Source of the DNA: Rhizobium leguminosarum
GTDB lineage: Bacteria; Pseudomonadota; Alphaproteobacteria; Rhizobiales; Rhizobiaceae
Assembly (NCBI RefSeq): GCF_017876795.1
Contig: NZ_JAGIOR010000001.1
Span: 1-64,000 of the forward strand
DNA: 64,000 nt
Reading direction: 5' to 3'
Shown: one piece after another, positions 1 through 8,455 of the stretch
Numbering within the stretch: the stretch's first letter is position 1
How the letters are laid out: each line of letters starts with the position of its first letter
Made by a program: the position numbers and the translations under genes
The notes under the pieces: model-generated
Database searches by the model: none
What the model saw: only the letters and a program-made list of their open reading frames with translations
What the model was told of the DNA's origin: nothing

Positions 1-100
1 CGCCGCCTTGGACGATCAGTTCCGAACTATGATCTTCCACATCCCTCCAGCGGCCCTGCATCTCTTCTGGCAGCGGCGCGGCGCGTCCGAAGCGTTCCAT
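1..100 (-). CDS. Hypothetical protein, 5' end only (runs off left edge)
   Basis: An open frame begins with ATG at 100 on the minus strand and continues without a stop past base 1, giving about 33 residues that start MERFGRAAPLPEEMQGRW. A good ribosome binding site (GGAGAG) lies just upstream of the ATG, which supports this start. The visible part is hydrophilic, with no signal peptide or membrane segment. It resembles the start of a conserved rhizobial hypothetical protein, but no function can be given from this fragment. It follows the gene at 199-552 on the same strand and may be co-transcribed with it. Confidence 0.6.
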   Translation of the reverse strand, partial: MERFGRAAPLPEEMQGRWRDVEDHSSELIVQGG

Positions 101-198
101 TCAGCTCTCTCCATCAATTTCGACATATGATCCTGGGCCCAGCGAGATTGCCGCATCCGGAGCGTCTTTCTGCTTGGTAACTTTCAGTCAAGCAATAG

Positions 199-552
199 CT
201 AAGGGAACGTTCTCGTAACGACGATCTTCCCGACGATCGCTGCGTTAAAGCGGTCCATCTCCTCCGCCGGTATCCAATATTCGAGATGCGCGCGACCGCC
301 CGCCTCCTGAACAGCATGCCGGTCGAGATAATTCTTTTTCACTTGAAATTTCGTCACGAATCCTGAACCGCTCCTTGGCACATTCCAGTCGCGTGCGATC
401 TTGACTGCATAATCTTCCGAGAGCACCGGATAAAAGATCGGTTGGTCTGGCAGGCGTGGCGGAAACCCGCGCATGTCGAGCTCGCGGATCAGCATCAATT
501 CCTCAGGTCCGACTGGGCGCCAGAGGGTTACGGTCTCGATATCTTCGTTCAT
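199..552 (-). CDS. Conserved hypothetical protein (117 aa)
   Basis: A compact soluble protein of 117 residues starting MNEDIETVTLWRPVGPEELM. The open frame extends further upstream, but the ATG at 552 is preferred because the upstream part overlaps the hydroxyproline enzyme gene and has shadow-frame composition. Proteins of this shape, with the motifs RLPDQPIFYPVL and YWIPAEEMDRFNA, are often annotated in rhizobia as ADP-ribosylation/crystallin J1-like. That label is from memory, and no catalytic motif is visible. The gene lies 62 bases behind the hydroxyproline epimerase gene on the same strand, so co-transcription is possible. Confidence 0.7.
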   Translation of the reverse strand: MNEDIETVTLWRPVGPEELMLIRELDMRGFPPRLPDQPIFYPVLSEDYAVKIARDWNVPRSGSGFVTKFQVKKNYLDRHAVQEAGGRAHLEYWIPAEEMDRFNAAIVGKIVVTRTFP

Positions 553-614
553 CCTGTTTTCTCTGCAGCAACCAAACGTTGTCTTGACCGCAAGGCTTAC
601 CACAGCCTGAACAC

Positions 615-1652
615 TCAAATCTCTCCCGCCAACGGGCCCCAGACGTCCGTCAGCGCGAAGCCCAATGGATGGGGATCGAAGGGGTCGAGGGCCACCTGGG
701 TCAGGCCGAAGGTGAAGCCGCGGCCGGTGATGGTCGGGATCACCGCCGGACGGCCGGCCACCTCGGTCACCGCCTGCAGCCCGACCTCGAATTCGGAGCC
801 GATGATCGATTTCGAGGTGAAGACATCGCCGACCTTGGCCTTGCCGCGAGCATAAAGGGTGGCGAGATTGGCGGAATTGCCGGTGCCGCAGGGCGAGCGG
901 TCGGCCCGCCCCGGCCACATGGTGGTGCAGGTGCGCACCGTGCCGTCAGCCTCGGTATCGCGGAACATGACATAGGCGACGCCTGAAATTGCCGGGATTT
1001 CGGGATGGACGACTGTGATGTCGCGGTTGATCAGTTCTTTCAGGATCATGCCGGCCTGGACGAGGCCGGCGGCGTTGGCCTTCTCGATCTTCAGACCGAT
1101 CTGGTCGACATCGACGAGGGCATAGAAGATGCCGCCATAACTGAGGTCGGCCTTGATCCTTCCCCAATGCGGCGTGTCGATTGCGACATCGAGTTCATGC
1201 ACGAAGGAGGGCACCATGGTCAGCCGAACCTTCTCGCAGCGTCCGTCGCGGCAGGTTGCCGTCGCCTTGACCAGGCCGGCGGCGGTTTCGAGCGTAACGA
1301 TCGTTTCCGGCTCCTGCATCTCGACGATGCCGGATTCGAGCAGGGCTGTCGTCACGCAGATCGAGTTCGAGCCTGAGCTCGCATGCGCCTGGTCGGGCTG
1401 CAGGATGATGAAGGCGGCGTCCGCCTCCGGATGGCGTGCCGGCAGCAGCAGGTTGACCGAGCCGATCGGGGCGCCTCGCGGCTCCAGGCAGAGGAAGCGG
1501 CGCAGCTCGTCGCCCTTCGGATCGGTGTTCAGCCAATGCAGCTGGGCGGCGATGGTTTCACCGGGGATTTTCGGGACGCCGCCGATCGCGACGCGGCCGA
1601 TTTCGCCTTCGGCATGGACATCCAGCAGCTGGATCGTGCGCTTCCATCTCAT
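615..1652 (-). CDS. Proline racemase-family enzyme (4-hydroxyproline 2-epimerase / trans-3-hydroxyproline dehydratase)
   Basis: A 345-residue member of the proline racemase superfamily, cytosolic enzymes that move the alpha proton of proline derivatives with two active-site residues. The second site is the classic DRSPCGTG motif with Cys255. At the first site the usual Cys is replaced by Ser (Ser93 in ASSGSNS). Cys/Cys members are typically 4-hydroxyproline epimerases, Thr/Cys members are trans-3-hydroxy-L-proline dehydratases, and Ser/Cys members can have mixed activity, so the exact reaction is uncertain. The gene directly follows a D-amino-acid dehydrogenase gene (54-base gap), which fits epimerisation to the D-isomer followed by oxidation in hydroxyproline catabolism. 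Confidence 0.85.
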   Translation of the reverse strand: MRWKRTIQLLDVHAEGEIGRVAIGGVPKIPGETIAAQLHWLNTDPKGDELRRFLCLEPRGAPIGSVNLLLPARHPEADAAFIILQPDQAHASSGSNSICVTTALLESGIVEMQEPETIVTLETAAGLVKATATCRDGRCEKVRLTMVPSFVHELDVAIDTPHWGRIKADLSYGGIFYALVDVDQIGLKIEKANAAGLVQAGMILKELINRDITVVHPEIPAISGVAYVMFRDTEADGTVRTCTTMWPGRADRSPCGTGNSANLATLYARGKAKVGDVFTSKSIIGSEFEVGLQAVTEVAGRPAVIPTITGRGFTFGLTQVALDPFDPHPLGFALTDVWGPLAGEI

Positions 1653-1705
1653 AGAAAAAACTCCGGTTCAGAGGTGACGGGCGACGCCACCATCGACAGT
1701 AAATC

Positions 1706-2956
1706 CTAATATCGGTCTATGCGGAACGGGCTGATGTCGAGGGATGGTTTGAGCCCGGTCACCATATCGCCGATCAGCCGCGCTGTCGTTGCGGCATAGG
1801 TCAGGCCGAGATGGCCGTGGCCGGTCGCATAGAAGACACCCGGCATCTTCGAGGAGGGCGAAATGATCGGGATCGTATCGGGCAGCGCCGGGCGGTGGCC
1901 CATCCAGTCCGTCGCCTCTTCGAGTTTGAGGCCGGGCAGCGCGCGCTGGGCATGGCGCACCAGCACCCGCGGCCGGCGGAAATCCGGCGCCGCGTCGAGG
2001 CCGGCGAGTTCGACATTGCCGCCGACGCGGATGCCGCCGGCCGTCGGCGTCACCATGAAAGCGCGCGCCGGCCAGATCACCGAATAGCCCATGGAGATGC
2101 CGGGCTTCATGATCTGGGTGTGATAGCCGCGCTCGGTTTCGAGCGGGATCGGCTCGCCGAGCTTTTCGGCGAGGAAGCGGGTGTGGACGCCGGCGGCAAG
2201 CACGACGGAATCCGCCTCGATGCGGCCGCCGTCTTCGAGGAGAACGACGGCGGTGCCATCGCCCTTGCGCTCGATATTCCTGACAGTGCCGGAAACGAAG
2301 CGCGAGCCGGCGGCCTTTGCCGCGTCGAAGAGTTTCACCACGAGCTCATAGGGATCGCGGATCGACTTGTTGTCGGGCAGCAGCACGGCTTTGGCGATCG
2401 ACGGCGAAAGCGCCGGTTCGTAATGTTGGATGGCGCCATTGCTCAACACCTCGAATTCGAGGCCGTAGCGCTGCATCATGGCGATATGACCGCGATCGGC
2501 GGAAAATTCCGCCTCGGTCTCATAGATCGCCAGACACCCCTCTTCGGTCATCATCTCGGGCGCGCCGATCGCCTCGAGCATCTGCCTGAAATCGCCGAGC
2601 GCCCGCTGCGACAGGCTCATGCCGGCATCCTCGATCTGCCGCAGACGCGACGGGCGGCCGGCGGCGAGGAAACGCAGAAACCAGGGCAGCATCTTGGCCG
2701 CATAGGAGGGCCGCAGCCAGACCGGACCTTCCGGATCGAGCAGCCAGCCGGGCATTTTCTTCCAGGTCGAAGGGCCGGATCCGGCGACGAAATCGAGCGC
2801 GATGCTCGCCATATTGCCGAAAGACGTGCCGCGTCCAGGCTCCGCCTTGTCGATCAGCGTCACCTCAAGGCCACGCCGCTGCAATTCGAAGGCAATCGAG
2901 GCGCCGATCACGCCTGCGCCGACGACAACCACTCTTTTCTTCGTCTCATCCGCCAT
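1706..2956 (-). CDS. FAD-dependent D-amino acid dehydrogenase, DadA-like (probable D-hydroxyproline dehydrogenase)
   Basis: A 416-residue FAD oxidoreductase of the DAO/DadA family. The N-terminal dinucleotide-binding motif GAGVIG is at residues 13-18, and a typical C-terminal flavin-binding stretch (YATGHGHLGLTYA) is present. Such enzymes oxidise D-amino acids to imino acids and pass electrons to the respiratory chain. Placed upstream of the proline racemase-family gene, the likely substrate is cis-4-hydroxy-D-proline. The gene appears to be first in the transcription unit, with a palindromic operator candidate about 45 bases before its ATG. The substrate is inferred from context only. Confidence 0.85.
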   Translation of the reverse strand: MADETKKRVVVVGAGVIGASIAFELQRRGLEVTLIDKAEPGRGTSFGNMASIALDFVAGSGPSTWKKMPGWLLDPEGPVWLRPSYAAKMLPWFLRFLAAGRPSRLRQIEDAGMSLSQRALGDFRQMLEAIGAPEMMTEEGCLAIYETEAEFSADRGHIAMMQRYGLEFEVLSNGAIQHYEPALSPSIAKAVLLPDNKSIRDPYELVVKLFDAAKAAGSRFVSGTVRNIERKGDGTAVVLLEDGGRIEADSVVLAAGVHTRFLAEKLGEPIPLETERGYHTQIMKPGISMGYSVIWPARAFMVTPTAGGIRVGGNVELAGLDAAPDFRRPRVLVRHAQRALPGLKLEEATDWMGHRPALPDTIPIISPSSKMPGVFYATGHGHLGLTYAATTARLIGDMVTGLKPSLDISPFRIDRY

Positions 2957-3001
2957 GCGATCAAACCCACCCAGACGGCAGACAGAATTGCCGTTCGTCA
3001 G

Positions 3002-3015
3002 TCTGATATATCAGA
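3002..3015. promoter_or_regulatory. Palindromic operator candidate upstream of the hydroxyproline genes
   Basis: TCTGATATATCAGA is a perfect 14-base palindrome located 45 bases before the dehydrogenase start at 2956. The TGATATATCA-type core resembles operators of FCD-type GntR repressors, which often control hydroxyproline and amino-acid catabolism. No GntR gene lies in the window, so the regulator would be encoded elsewhere. Confidence 0.4.
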
Positions 3016-3039
3016 TCGACGGTCATGCCTATGGAATTT

Positions 3040-4317
3040 TTACTGACTTTCCGGCAGGCCTGCGCCGACGCTGTCGCCGACCGAACCGACGGTATTGTCC
3101 ATCGACTGGCCGAGACGCTTCAGCTGGGCATCGTAGTTGCGACGGGTGCGCGGATCGAAGATGGCGATCGGCGTGCTGACGGCGACGCTGACGGCACTTC
3201 CGGCCGTCTGGGCAGCGCCCATCGCCACCGCGCCGACGGCTTCGCCGAGACCGACATTGGAATCGGTAATGGTCTGGCCGGCAATCAGCCGGTCGCCGAT
3301 CAGCTTCACCACTTCGGGGCTTTCGGCGAATTTGCCGTGGTTCAGCCGGTCGCCGCCTTTGAGCTTGGTGAGATCGAGCACGGTGATGCCGGCGGCCTCC
3401 AGCTTGCTGCGATAGGGTTCGGCGGAAGGATCGATCTGGCCGAGGCGATCGACATTGCCGGAGATGCGCCGCGACAGCGCCAGCGCCCGGTCATCCCTGG
3501 AGACGAAGATGGTGAAATGCGGCTTGTCCTTGCCAAGGCTGACGAACTGGCGGCCGAAGACGTCGACATCGAGATCCGGCGAGGCGAGGATGACATTGTT
3601 GATCTTCGATGCGACGTGACCGTTGCGGATCGCCATCTGCCTGAGCGCTTCGACGGTCAGCCATGTGCCCATCGAATGCGCCATGATGGTGACGTCGCTG
3701 ACGGCGGGATTGGCGGCGGTGCGGGTCAGCAGCTCCTCCAGCGCATCGCGGGAATAATTGGTGCTTTCCTTGTCGTAATTGTAATCGAAGATGCTGGCGC
3801 GCGAGGGCCAGGTGAAGACGACGGGCGCGACGTCGGCATGTGAATCATGGACGATCTGTGCGAAGCGGTAGACTGCATCCTCATAGCGATTGTTGAAGCC
3901 GTGCACGAAGATCAGCACCCGGCGGCTCTTAGGCATATGGCCCTTCAGCCAGGTCTCGCCGGCCCGCTCGCCTTCGAGCGGATCGACGGATACGGTGACG
4001 AAATCGCGTAAGGGATCGGCCGGCAGCCGCCTTGGCCATTGCACCTGCCCGACCTTGCGATTGGCTTCCGGCGGGATCGAGACATCGACGGCATTGACGG
4101 TGAGCCCGGTGCCGCGCTCGCCTGAAAAAAGCACGGCGGGATTGTCGTCGGCGGCCCGCGTCGTCGCCACGAGAAGATCGACTTTCGACGTGCCCGGCGG
4201 AACGCTGCCGGCCGCCTGCATGACACCGACCGGCCTGCCGCCGCAGCCGGCGAGCGCAAACGCCACAAGCAGAATACCTGTCATAGCCGCCCGCGGGCCG
4301 CGCCATTTGCCGATCAT
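3040..4317 (-). CDS. Alpha/beta hydrolase lipoprotein (DUF900 family)
   Basis: A 425-residue protein with a lipoprotein signal peptide (hydrophobic segment, then lipobox ALAGC with Cys25), so it is predicted to be membrane-anchored on the periplasmic side. The hydrolase fold shows HGFNNR around residue 139 and the nucleophile motif AHSMGT with Ser215, as in the DUF900 alpha/beta hydrolases. The C-terminus after about residue 340 is low-complexity and rich in Gly, Ala and Ser. The physiological substrate is unknown. The gene stands upstream of the hydroxyproline genes on the same strand with an 83-base gap that contains their operator candidate, so it is probably a separate unit. Confidence 0.82.
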   Translation of the reverse strand: MIGKWRGPRAAMTGILLVAFALAGCGGRPVGVMQAAGSVPPGTSKVDLLVATTRAADDNPAVLFSGERGTGLTVNAVDVSIPPEANRKVGQVQWPRRLPADPLRDFVTVSVDPLEGERAGETWLKGHMPKSRRVLIFVHGFNNRYEDAVYRFAQIVHDSHADVAPVVFTWPSRASIFDYNYDKESTNYSRDALEELLTRTAANPAVSDVTIMAHSMGTWLTVEALRQMAIRNGHVASKINNVILASPDLDVDVFGRQFVSLGKDKPHFTIFVSRDDRALALSRRISGNVDRLGQIDPSAEPYRSKLEAAGITVLDLTKLKGGDRLNHGKFAESPEVVKLIGDRLIAGQTITDSNVGLGEAVGAVAMGAAQTAGSAVSVAVSTPIAIFDPRTRRNYDAQLKRLGQSMDNTVGSVGDSVGAGLPESQ

Positions 4318-4418
4318 GACTTAACTCCAACCGGTGCACGCACCGGCAGGCGGCGCCCGTTCAAATAGGCCGACGGTGCTTGCCGAGTCAAATTGCGCGC
4401 GATGGAGAGCTGGGATGG

Positions 4419-4541
4419 AAAAAGAAAAAAGCCCGACGCGGGAGGAGGTGCGTCGGGCTCTTGATCCTGACTGACAACTGGGAGGAGGAGTGTTGTCAGT
4501 CCGATGTAAGAGCGCTGGGAGGAGGAGTGCGCTGCTTACGG
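4419..4541 (-). ncRNA. alpha-r14 family small RNA (NfeR1-like) with three anti-Shine-Dalgarno loops
   Basis: Read on the minus strand, the region forms three consecutive hairpins, each with CCTCCTCCC in its loop. Hairpin 1 pairs 4535-4539 and 4529-4533 with 4506-4515. Hairpin 2 has a 9-base-pair stem (4492-4500 with 4470-4478). Hairpin 3 has a perfect 10-base-pair stem (4450-4459 with 4430-4439) followed by a T-rich run (4429 down to 4419), i.e. an intrinsic terminator. This three-hairpin layout with repeated CCUCCUCCC is the hallmark of the alphaproteobacterial alpha-r14 sRNA family (NfeR1 in Sinorhizobium), which pairs with ribosome binding sites of target mRNAs. The 5' end is an estimate based on a CATATA-like -10 element just before hairpin 1. 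Confidence 0.88.
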
Positions 4542-4718
4542 AGATATATGTACCGCATTCATTCGAGCGGGAACAGCGAAAATACCGCAATGCAGCAATG
4601 CACTGAATGCAAGGCTTGCCCTGAAATTAACAGGTCACCGCCTCATTTTGCAGCATGTTTGACCAGATGGTCAAAATTGTGCGGAAAATTTAGGCCTGAC
4701 GATGAAGGTTGCCGCGCG

Positions 4719-4894
4719 CCTCATCCGCCTGCCGGCACCTTCTCCCGTTTTACGGGGAGAAGGGAATATGCCGCGACCTCTCCGTCCCTTGCCAACGTCT
4801 CGCAGGGCAAGTCCCCTCTCCCCGTTTTTGCGGGGGTCCGAAGGACGGGTCGAGACCAGCGGCTCGACCCCGGTTGGGTTAGGGTGAGGGGCAG
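4719..4894. repeat. RIME-type intergenic mosaic repeat
   Basis: A stretch typical of rhizobial intergenic mosaic elements. It begins CCTCATCCGCCTGCCGGC and ends GGGTTAGGGTGAGGGG, so its ends are roughly inverted. Internal hairpins include CTTCTCCC/GGGGAGAAG at about 4739-4762 and GGGTCGAG/CTCGACCC at about 4847-4869. It lies between the alpha-r14 sRNA gene and the 3' end of the aldo/keto reductase gene. No protein is likely here, and bases 4542-4718 hold only the sRNA upstream region. Confidence 0.7.
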
Positions 4895-4929
4895 CCTTGG
4901 GCACTACCGTCGGCTGCCAATTCACCGCC

Positions 4930-5811
4930 TCAAGCGGCCTTGAAGGCCTTTCGGCCCTCAACGTCGAGCGCCGAGAATTCCTCGTCCGATAGCGTGATAT
5001 CGACGGCAGCGACGTTTTCCTCGAGATGTTTGACCTTCGAGGTGCCGGGGATCGGCAGCATGACCGGGCTGCGCTTCAGCACCCAGGCGAGCGCGATCTG
5101 GCTCGGCGCGGCATTGTGTTTTTTGGCAATCGTGTCGAGCAGCGAGCCGGGCTTGGCGAGATCGCCGGCGGCGAGCGGGTACCAGGGGATGAAGCCGATA
5201 TTGTGCTTGGCGCAATAATCGAGCACGTCCTCGCTGGTGCGATCGACGAGATTGTAGCGGTTCTGGACGGTCGCCACCGTGAAGTGTTTCGACGCCGCCT
5301 CGATGTCGGCGACGGAGACTTCGCTCAGCCCCGCATGGCGGATAAGGCCGGCATCGAGCAGCGATTTGATCGCATCGAACTGTTCCTTGGCCGGCACCTT
5401 CGGATCGATGCGGTGAAGCTGCCAGAGATCGATCTGCTCGAGCCCGAGATTGCGCAGGCTCTTATGCGCCTGCTGGATCAGATATTCCGGGCGGCCGACC
5501 GGCAGCCAGAGATTGGGGCCGTGGCGGGTCAGGCCGCCCTTGGTGGCGACGACGGACTTGGCGCCATAGGGATGTAGCGCCTCCTTGATCAGCCATTCGG
5601 AAATATCGGGACCGTAGGAATCGGCGGTATCGATGAAGTTGACGCCGAGTTCGGGCAGACGTTTCAGCGTGCGGATGGATTCGGCATGATCGGCGGGCTC
5701 GCCCCAGATGCCGTCACCGGTGACGCGCATGGCGCCGAAACCGAGACGGTTGATCTCGATATCGCCGCCGATCTTGAAGGTGCCTGACTTGGCTGCGTTA
5801 TGACTGGACAT
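4930..5811 (-). CDS. Aldo/keto reductase
   Basis: A 293-residue NADPH-dependent aldo/keto reductase of the oxidoreductase Tas/YdbC type. The catalytic tetrad is visible: Asp61 and Tyr66 in DTADSYG, Lys91 in ATKGG, and His133 in WQLHRID. The start at 5811 is supported by GGAAAG upstream. The longer open frame beyond it has shadow-like composition. The substrate cannot be told from sequence. The 256 bases between its start and the TetR gene at 6068 hold its promoter region and no convincing gene. Confidence 0.88.
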   Translation of the reverse strand: MSSHNAAKSGTFKIGGDIEINRLGFGAMRVTGDGIWGEPADHAESIRTLKRLPELGVNFIDTADSYGPDISEWLIKEALHPYGAKSVVATKGGLTRHGPNLWLPVGRPEYLIQQAHKSLRNLGLEQIDLWQLHRIDPKVPAKEQFDAIKSLLDAGLIRHAGLSEVSVADIEAASKHFTVATVQNRYNLVDRTSEDVLDYCAKHNIGFIPWYPLAAGDLAKPGSLLDTIAKKHNAAPSQIALAWVLKRSPVMLPIPGTSKVKHLEENVAAVDITLSDEEFSALDVEGRKAFKAA

Positions 5812-6067
5812 GGTCTTTCCTCTCTTGGTCAATACGTTCAAATCCGGTGAAACTGGATCGCCGTTTGCAGGCGCGGAATTGGGTGTGGGAGACTCAAAAT
5901 CTGTTCGTGGACGGGAGCATCGCCGCGCGCCCTGACAGGAGATGGGCCGGAGGGTTGCCAGATGCAATGAGCGGGCGCTTGCTGCTGCTATAAAAAGATG
6001 CGCGGCACGCCGTATGCGGGCGGCCATATCGCGGCGCCAGGCAATTTGCCTCCGGCGAAGCCCGTTT

Positions 6068-6703
6068 TCAAAACCTGTTCTTTGCCTCGTCGCCGAATTC
6101 CGCCAGGATCTTCCACAGCTCGGCGAAGATCTCATGGGCGAAATCGTGCAGCGAGGCGCCCGGCTCGCGTTGCTGCCAAAATTCGCCGCCGACGCGCAGC
6201 GCACCGATGACGACCGCAGCAAGCACGCGCATGCGCGACCGCTCTCCGGGATCGTTTCCCTTGCGCAGAAGCAGCGCTTCGGCGAGCTTCTGTTCGAGCC
6301 TGGCATATTTCACCTGGTCGCGGGCCTTCAGCGCCGGCGTGCGACGGATGAGTTCACTGAGCGCCAGGCCACGCTCGTCGACAGAGGCGATGACGGTGGC
6401 GGTGATCGCCGCCTCGACCACAGCCACCGAGGGTTCTTCTGCCGGCCTTGCGGCGATCTCGGCCATCAGCCGATCGGCAAAGCCATCCTGCCAGGCGAAA
6501 ACCACATCTTCCTTGGAGGGGAAATAATCGAAGAAACTGCGCTTGGAGACATCGGCCGCCTCGGTGATGTCCTCGACGGTCGTGGCCTCGAAACCGCGCT
6601 GGAGAAAGAGGGTCATCGCCGCCTGCTCGATGCGCTCGCGCGTCTGCCGCCTCTTGCGCTGCCGCCTGCCTTCCGTCGCTGCCGTCAGCTTGCTGTCAGC
6701 CAT
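6068..6703 (-). CDS. TetR-family transcriptional regulator
   Basis: A 211-residue repressor with an N-terminal helix-turn-helix ([17 protein letters not shown], then [20 protein letters not shown]) and a variable C-terminal ligand domain. The ATG at 6703 is chosen over an upstream in-frame ATG because the upstream one lies inside the preceding gene, while 6703 has GGCAGGA just before it. It starts 17 bases after the stop of the PmtA-like methyltransferase gene, so the two are likely co-transcribed. It probably regulates that pair, or a linked efflux or detoxification function. Confidence 0.85.
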   Translation of the reverse strand: MADSKLTAATEGRRQRKRRQTRERIEQAAMTLFLQRGFEATTVEDITEAADVSKRSFFDYFPSKEDVVFAWQDGFADRLMAEIAARPAEEPSVAVVEAAITATVIASVDERGLALSELIRRTPALKARDQVKYARLEQKLAEALLLRKGNDPGERSRMRVLAAVVIGALRVGGEFWQQREPGASLHDFAHEIFAELWKILAEFGDEAKNRF

Positions 6704-6719
6704 TCCTGCCCGGCATCGT

Positions 6720-7391
6720 TCAGCCGCCGGTTTCGTTGGAAAAGGCGGCGACATCGTCGAGTACAGCTTCGCTCTCACGATAGCTGAAGCGCTCGCGCGA
6801 CAGCTCCAGCGGCTTGCGGCGGGAAATGCGGTAGACCGAGGCCGGCGGCAGATTGCGCACCGTGCCGCCGATGCGCACCGCCTTCAGGCCGAGACGGTCG
6901 AGGATCGGCCGCGGCACCGGGCAGCGCGGACCGTAGGTAAACTGATAGACCGCTCCGCCCGGCCGCATATAGGCGAAAGCGCCGGCCAGGATCGAGGCGA
7001 TCTTGCGCGGCGACATGGACAGAAGCGGCAGGCCGCTGATAACGGCGCCAACCGGTTCGCCCTCGAAAATATCGGCATGGGAGAGATGGGCCGCATCCAT
7101 CTGCAACACGCGCGCCGTCGGGAACCGCGCCTGCAGCGCAGTGATGAACTCCGGACCGTATTCGATCAGGGTCAGGTCCGCCTCGCTGACGCCGCGCGCC
7201 AGCAGTGCCCGTGTGAAGACGCCGGTACCGGGGCCGAGCTCGATGATCGGCCCATCGAGTGCGGCAATTTCACTGGTCATGATCCTGGCAAGCGAGTCGC
7301 CCGACGGCGCGATCGCCGCGACCCGAAGCGGGTTGCTGATCCAGGATCGGAAAAAATGCAGGAAATCGGCGCATGCAGCCTTTGCGGTCAT
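6720..7391 (-). CDS. PmtA-like phospholipid N-methyltransferase (class I SAM-dependent)
   Basis: A 223-residue methyltransferase with the SAM-binding motif IELGPGTGVFTRALL around residues 49-63. The N-terminal FRSWISNPLRVAAIAPSG and the later YGPRCPVPRPI and RNLPPASVYRI elements match the layout of Sinorhizobium PmtA, which converts phosphatidylethanolamine toward phosphatidylcholine. It is longer at its C-terminus than classical PmtA, so it may be a paralogue with another lipid or small-molecule substrate. It is the first gene of a two-gene unit with the TetR regulator. The gap to the divergent gene at 7636 holds its promoter. Confidence 0.7.
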   Translation of the reverse strand: MTAKAACADFLHFFRSWISNPLRVAAIAPSGDSLARIMTSEIAALDGPIIELGPGTGVFTRALLARGVSEADLTLIEYGPEFITALQARFPTARVLQMDAAHLSHADIFEGEPVGAVISGLPLLSMSPRKIASILAGAFAYMRPGGAVYQFTYGPRCPVPRPILDRLGLKAVRIGGTVRNLPPASVYRISRRKPLELSRERFSYRESEAVLDDVAAFSNETGG

Positions 7392-7635
7392 GACTATCCC
7401 ACCTGTCTGAAATTCGATTGATTATGAAAAACGACCATCGCGGCGAGCATGGCAATTCCAAGGCAGAGGTGTCAATCATCCGCCTGAACAGGCAATTGGC
7501 CCGATTTTTCCTGTCGAAACCTGATGTAATTTTGTATTTATTGCATTTTTGCAGTTGATGCAAGTTTTAATGAAGGACGAATGCGCAAAGGGCATGCCCA
7601 ATCCGGCTGACCATTGTCCTCAACACAAGGGCGCG

Positions 7636-8028
7636 ATGGTCTATGGCCAGCGGCTGCTGGCATTGGTTTCGATCCTACTGGGAAGCGCCGTCCAGGCCTT
7701 TCCCTGCGATCAGTCGATCATGATATCGAATTGGTCGCTCTGTGCGATCGCCAATGTGAGTGATGAGGGCGGCGATGCTGATTGGAAAGCCGTTCCTGCA
7801 TGGACTCGCCAGAAAGCCGTAAGCGCGTATTTCGGAAACGAGCCTAGGCTGCTGGCAAACCACGGGCTTTGCAACGCCAAATTCCAGCGCGTGGTAACCT
7901 GCCTGCCGGGTTGGGAAATGGGCGACCCTGATAAGTGCTCATATCTGATTTGCAGCAGCTATTACTCATCCGCGCTCGGGAAGCAAGAAAGGGAAGACTT
8001 TGAGAGAGACTACCCGACCGCTCAATAG
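7636..8028 (+). CDS. Small secreted Cys-rich hypothetical protein
   Basis: A 130-residue protein when started at the ATG at 7636, which places a signal peptide (RLLALVSILLGSAVQA) at the N-terminus. An in-frame ATG at 7549 would add 29 residues ahead of the signal and is less likely. The predicted mature part has six cysteines, which would allow three disulfides in the periplasm or outside the cell. No family was recognised. It has lower GC than its neighbours by eye and lies in a small accessory stretch next to tRNA-Arg. Confidence 0.55.
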   Translation: MVYGQRLLALVSILLGSAVQAFPCDQSIMISNWSLCAIANVSDEGGDADWKAVPAWTRQKAVSAYFGNEPRLLANHGLCNAKFQRVVTCLPGWEMGDPDKCSYLICSSYYSSALGKQEREDFERDYPTAQ

Positions 8029-8085
8029 TTTTTCGGTTCGCTGCCTTGGGCAGTCACTGGAGCGGCCGTCTCTGCAAACTTGATT

Positions 8086-8283
8086 TCATCCGCTTGCATT
8101 CTTGATCGCGAGGCACTGTGTGAACCGGTTGCCGTTTTCCACGGCTTCAGACCAATTCACCATAATTTCCCCTTCGAGCGTCATAACCTCTGACAAAGCT
8201 CTTCCTAGATCCCAGACAAGGGGAGAGAATTGTTCGTTGGTCAGATTGTCGGCCTGAACGACAAGGTAAGCGTTTGTCTTCAT
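8086..8283 (-). CDS. Small hypothetical protein (65 aa)
   Basis: A 65-residue frame starting MKTNAYLVVQADNLTNEQF with natural-looking amino-acid composition and no competing frame on the other strand. There is no strong ribosome binding site and no recognised domain. It lies between the secreted protein gene and the toxin-antitoxin pair in the accessory patch near tRNA-Arg. Confidence 0.42.
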   Translation of the reverse strand: MKTNAYLVVQADNLTNEQFSPLVWDLGRALSEVMTLEGEIMVNWSEAVENGNRFTQCLAIKNASG

Positions 8284-8455
8284 TGGAGACCGTCCATAAT
8301 TCTGAAACTGTCACGGCAAACTTCCTCCCCACGCATCAGCTTTTTCTTCCCCTATCAACGGACATAGCTCCTTCGAGGGACCAGGGAAGTACGATATCGC
8401 TTGATGGTAGGGGGTAGCGTCGCACGCTGATCTCGTCGGCGCATTGCCAGGACGA

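Noticed and set aside
4440..4528. Three near-identical GGGAGGAGG units resembling a short repeat array or CRISPR-like pattern
   Set aside because: The units are loops of three different hairpins of one minus-strand RNA. Spacers are not unique protospacer-like segments and no cas genes occur.
4380..4943. A plus-strand open frame across the sRNA and RIME region
   Set aside because: It runs through the hairpins of the alpha-r14 sRNA and a known type of intergenic repeat; sequence is not protein-like.
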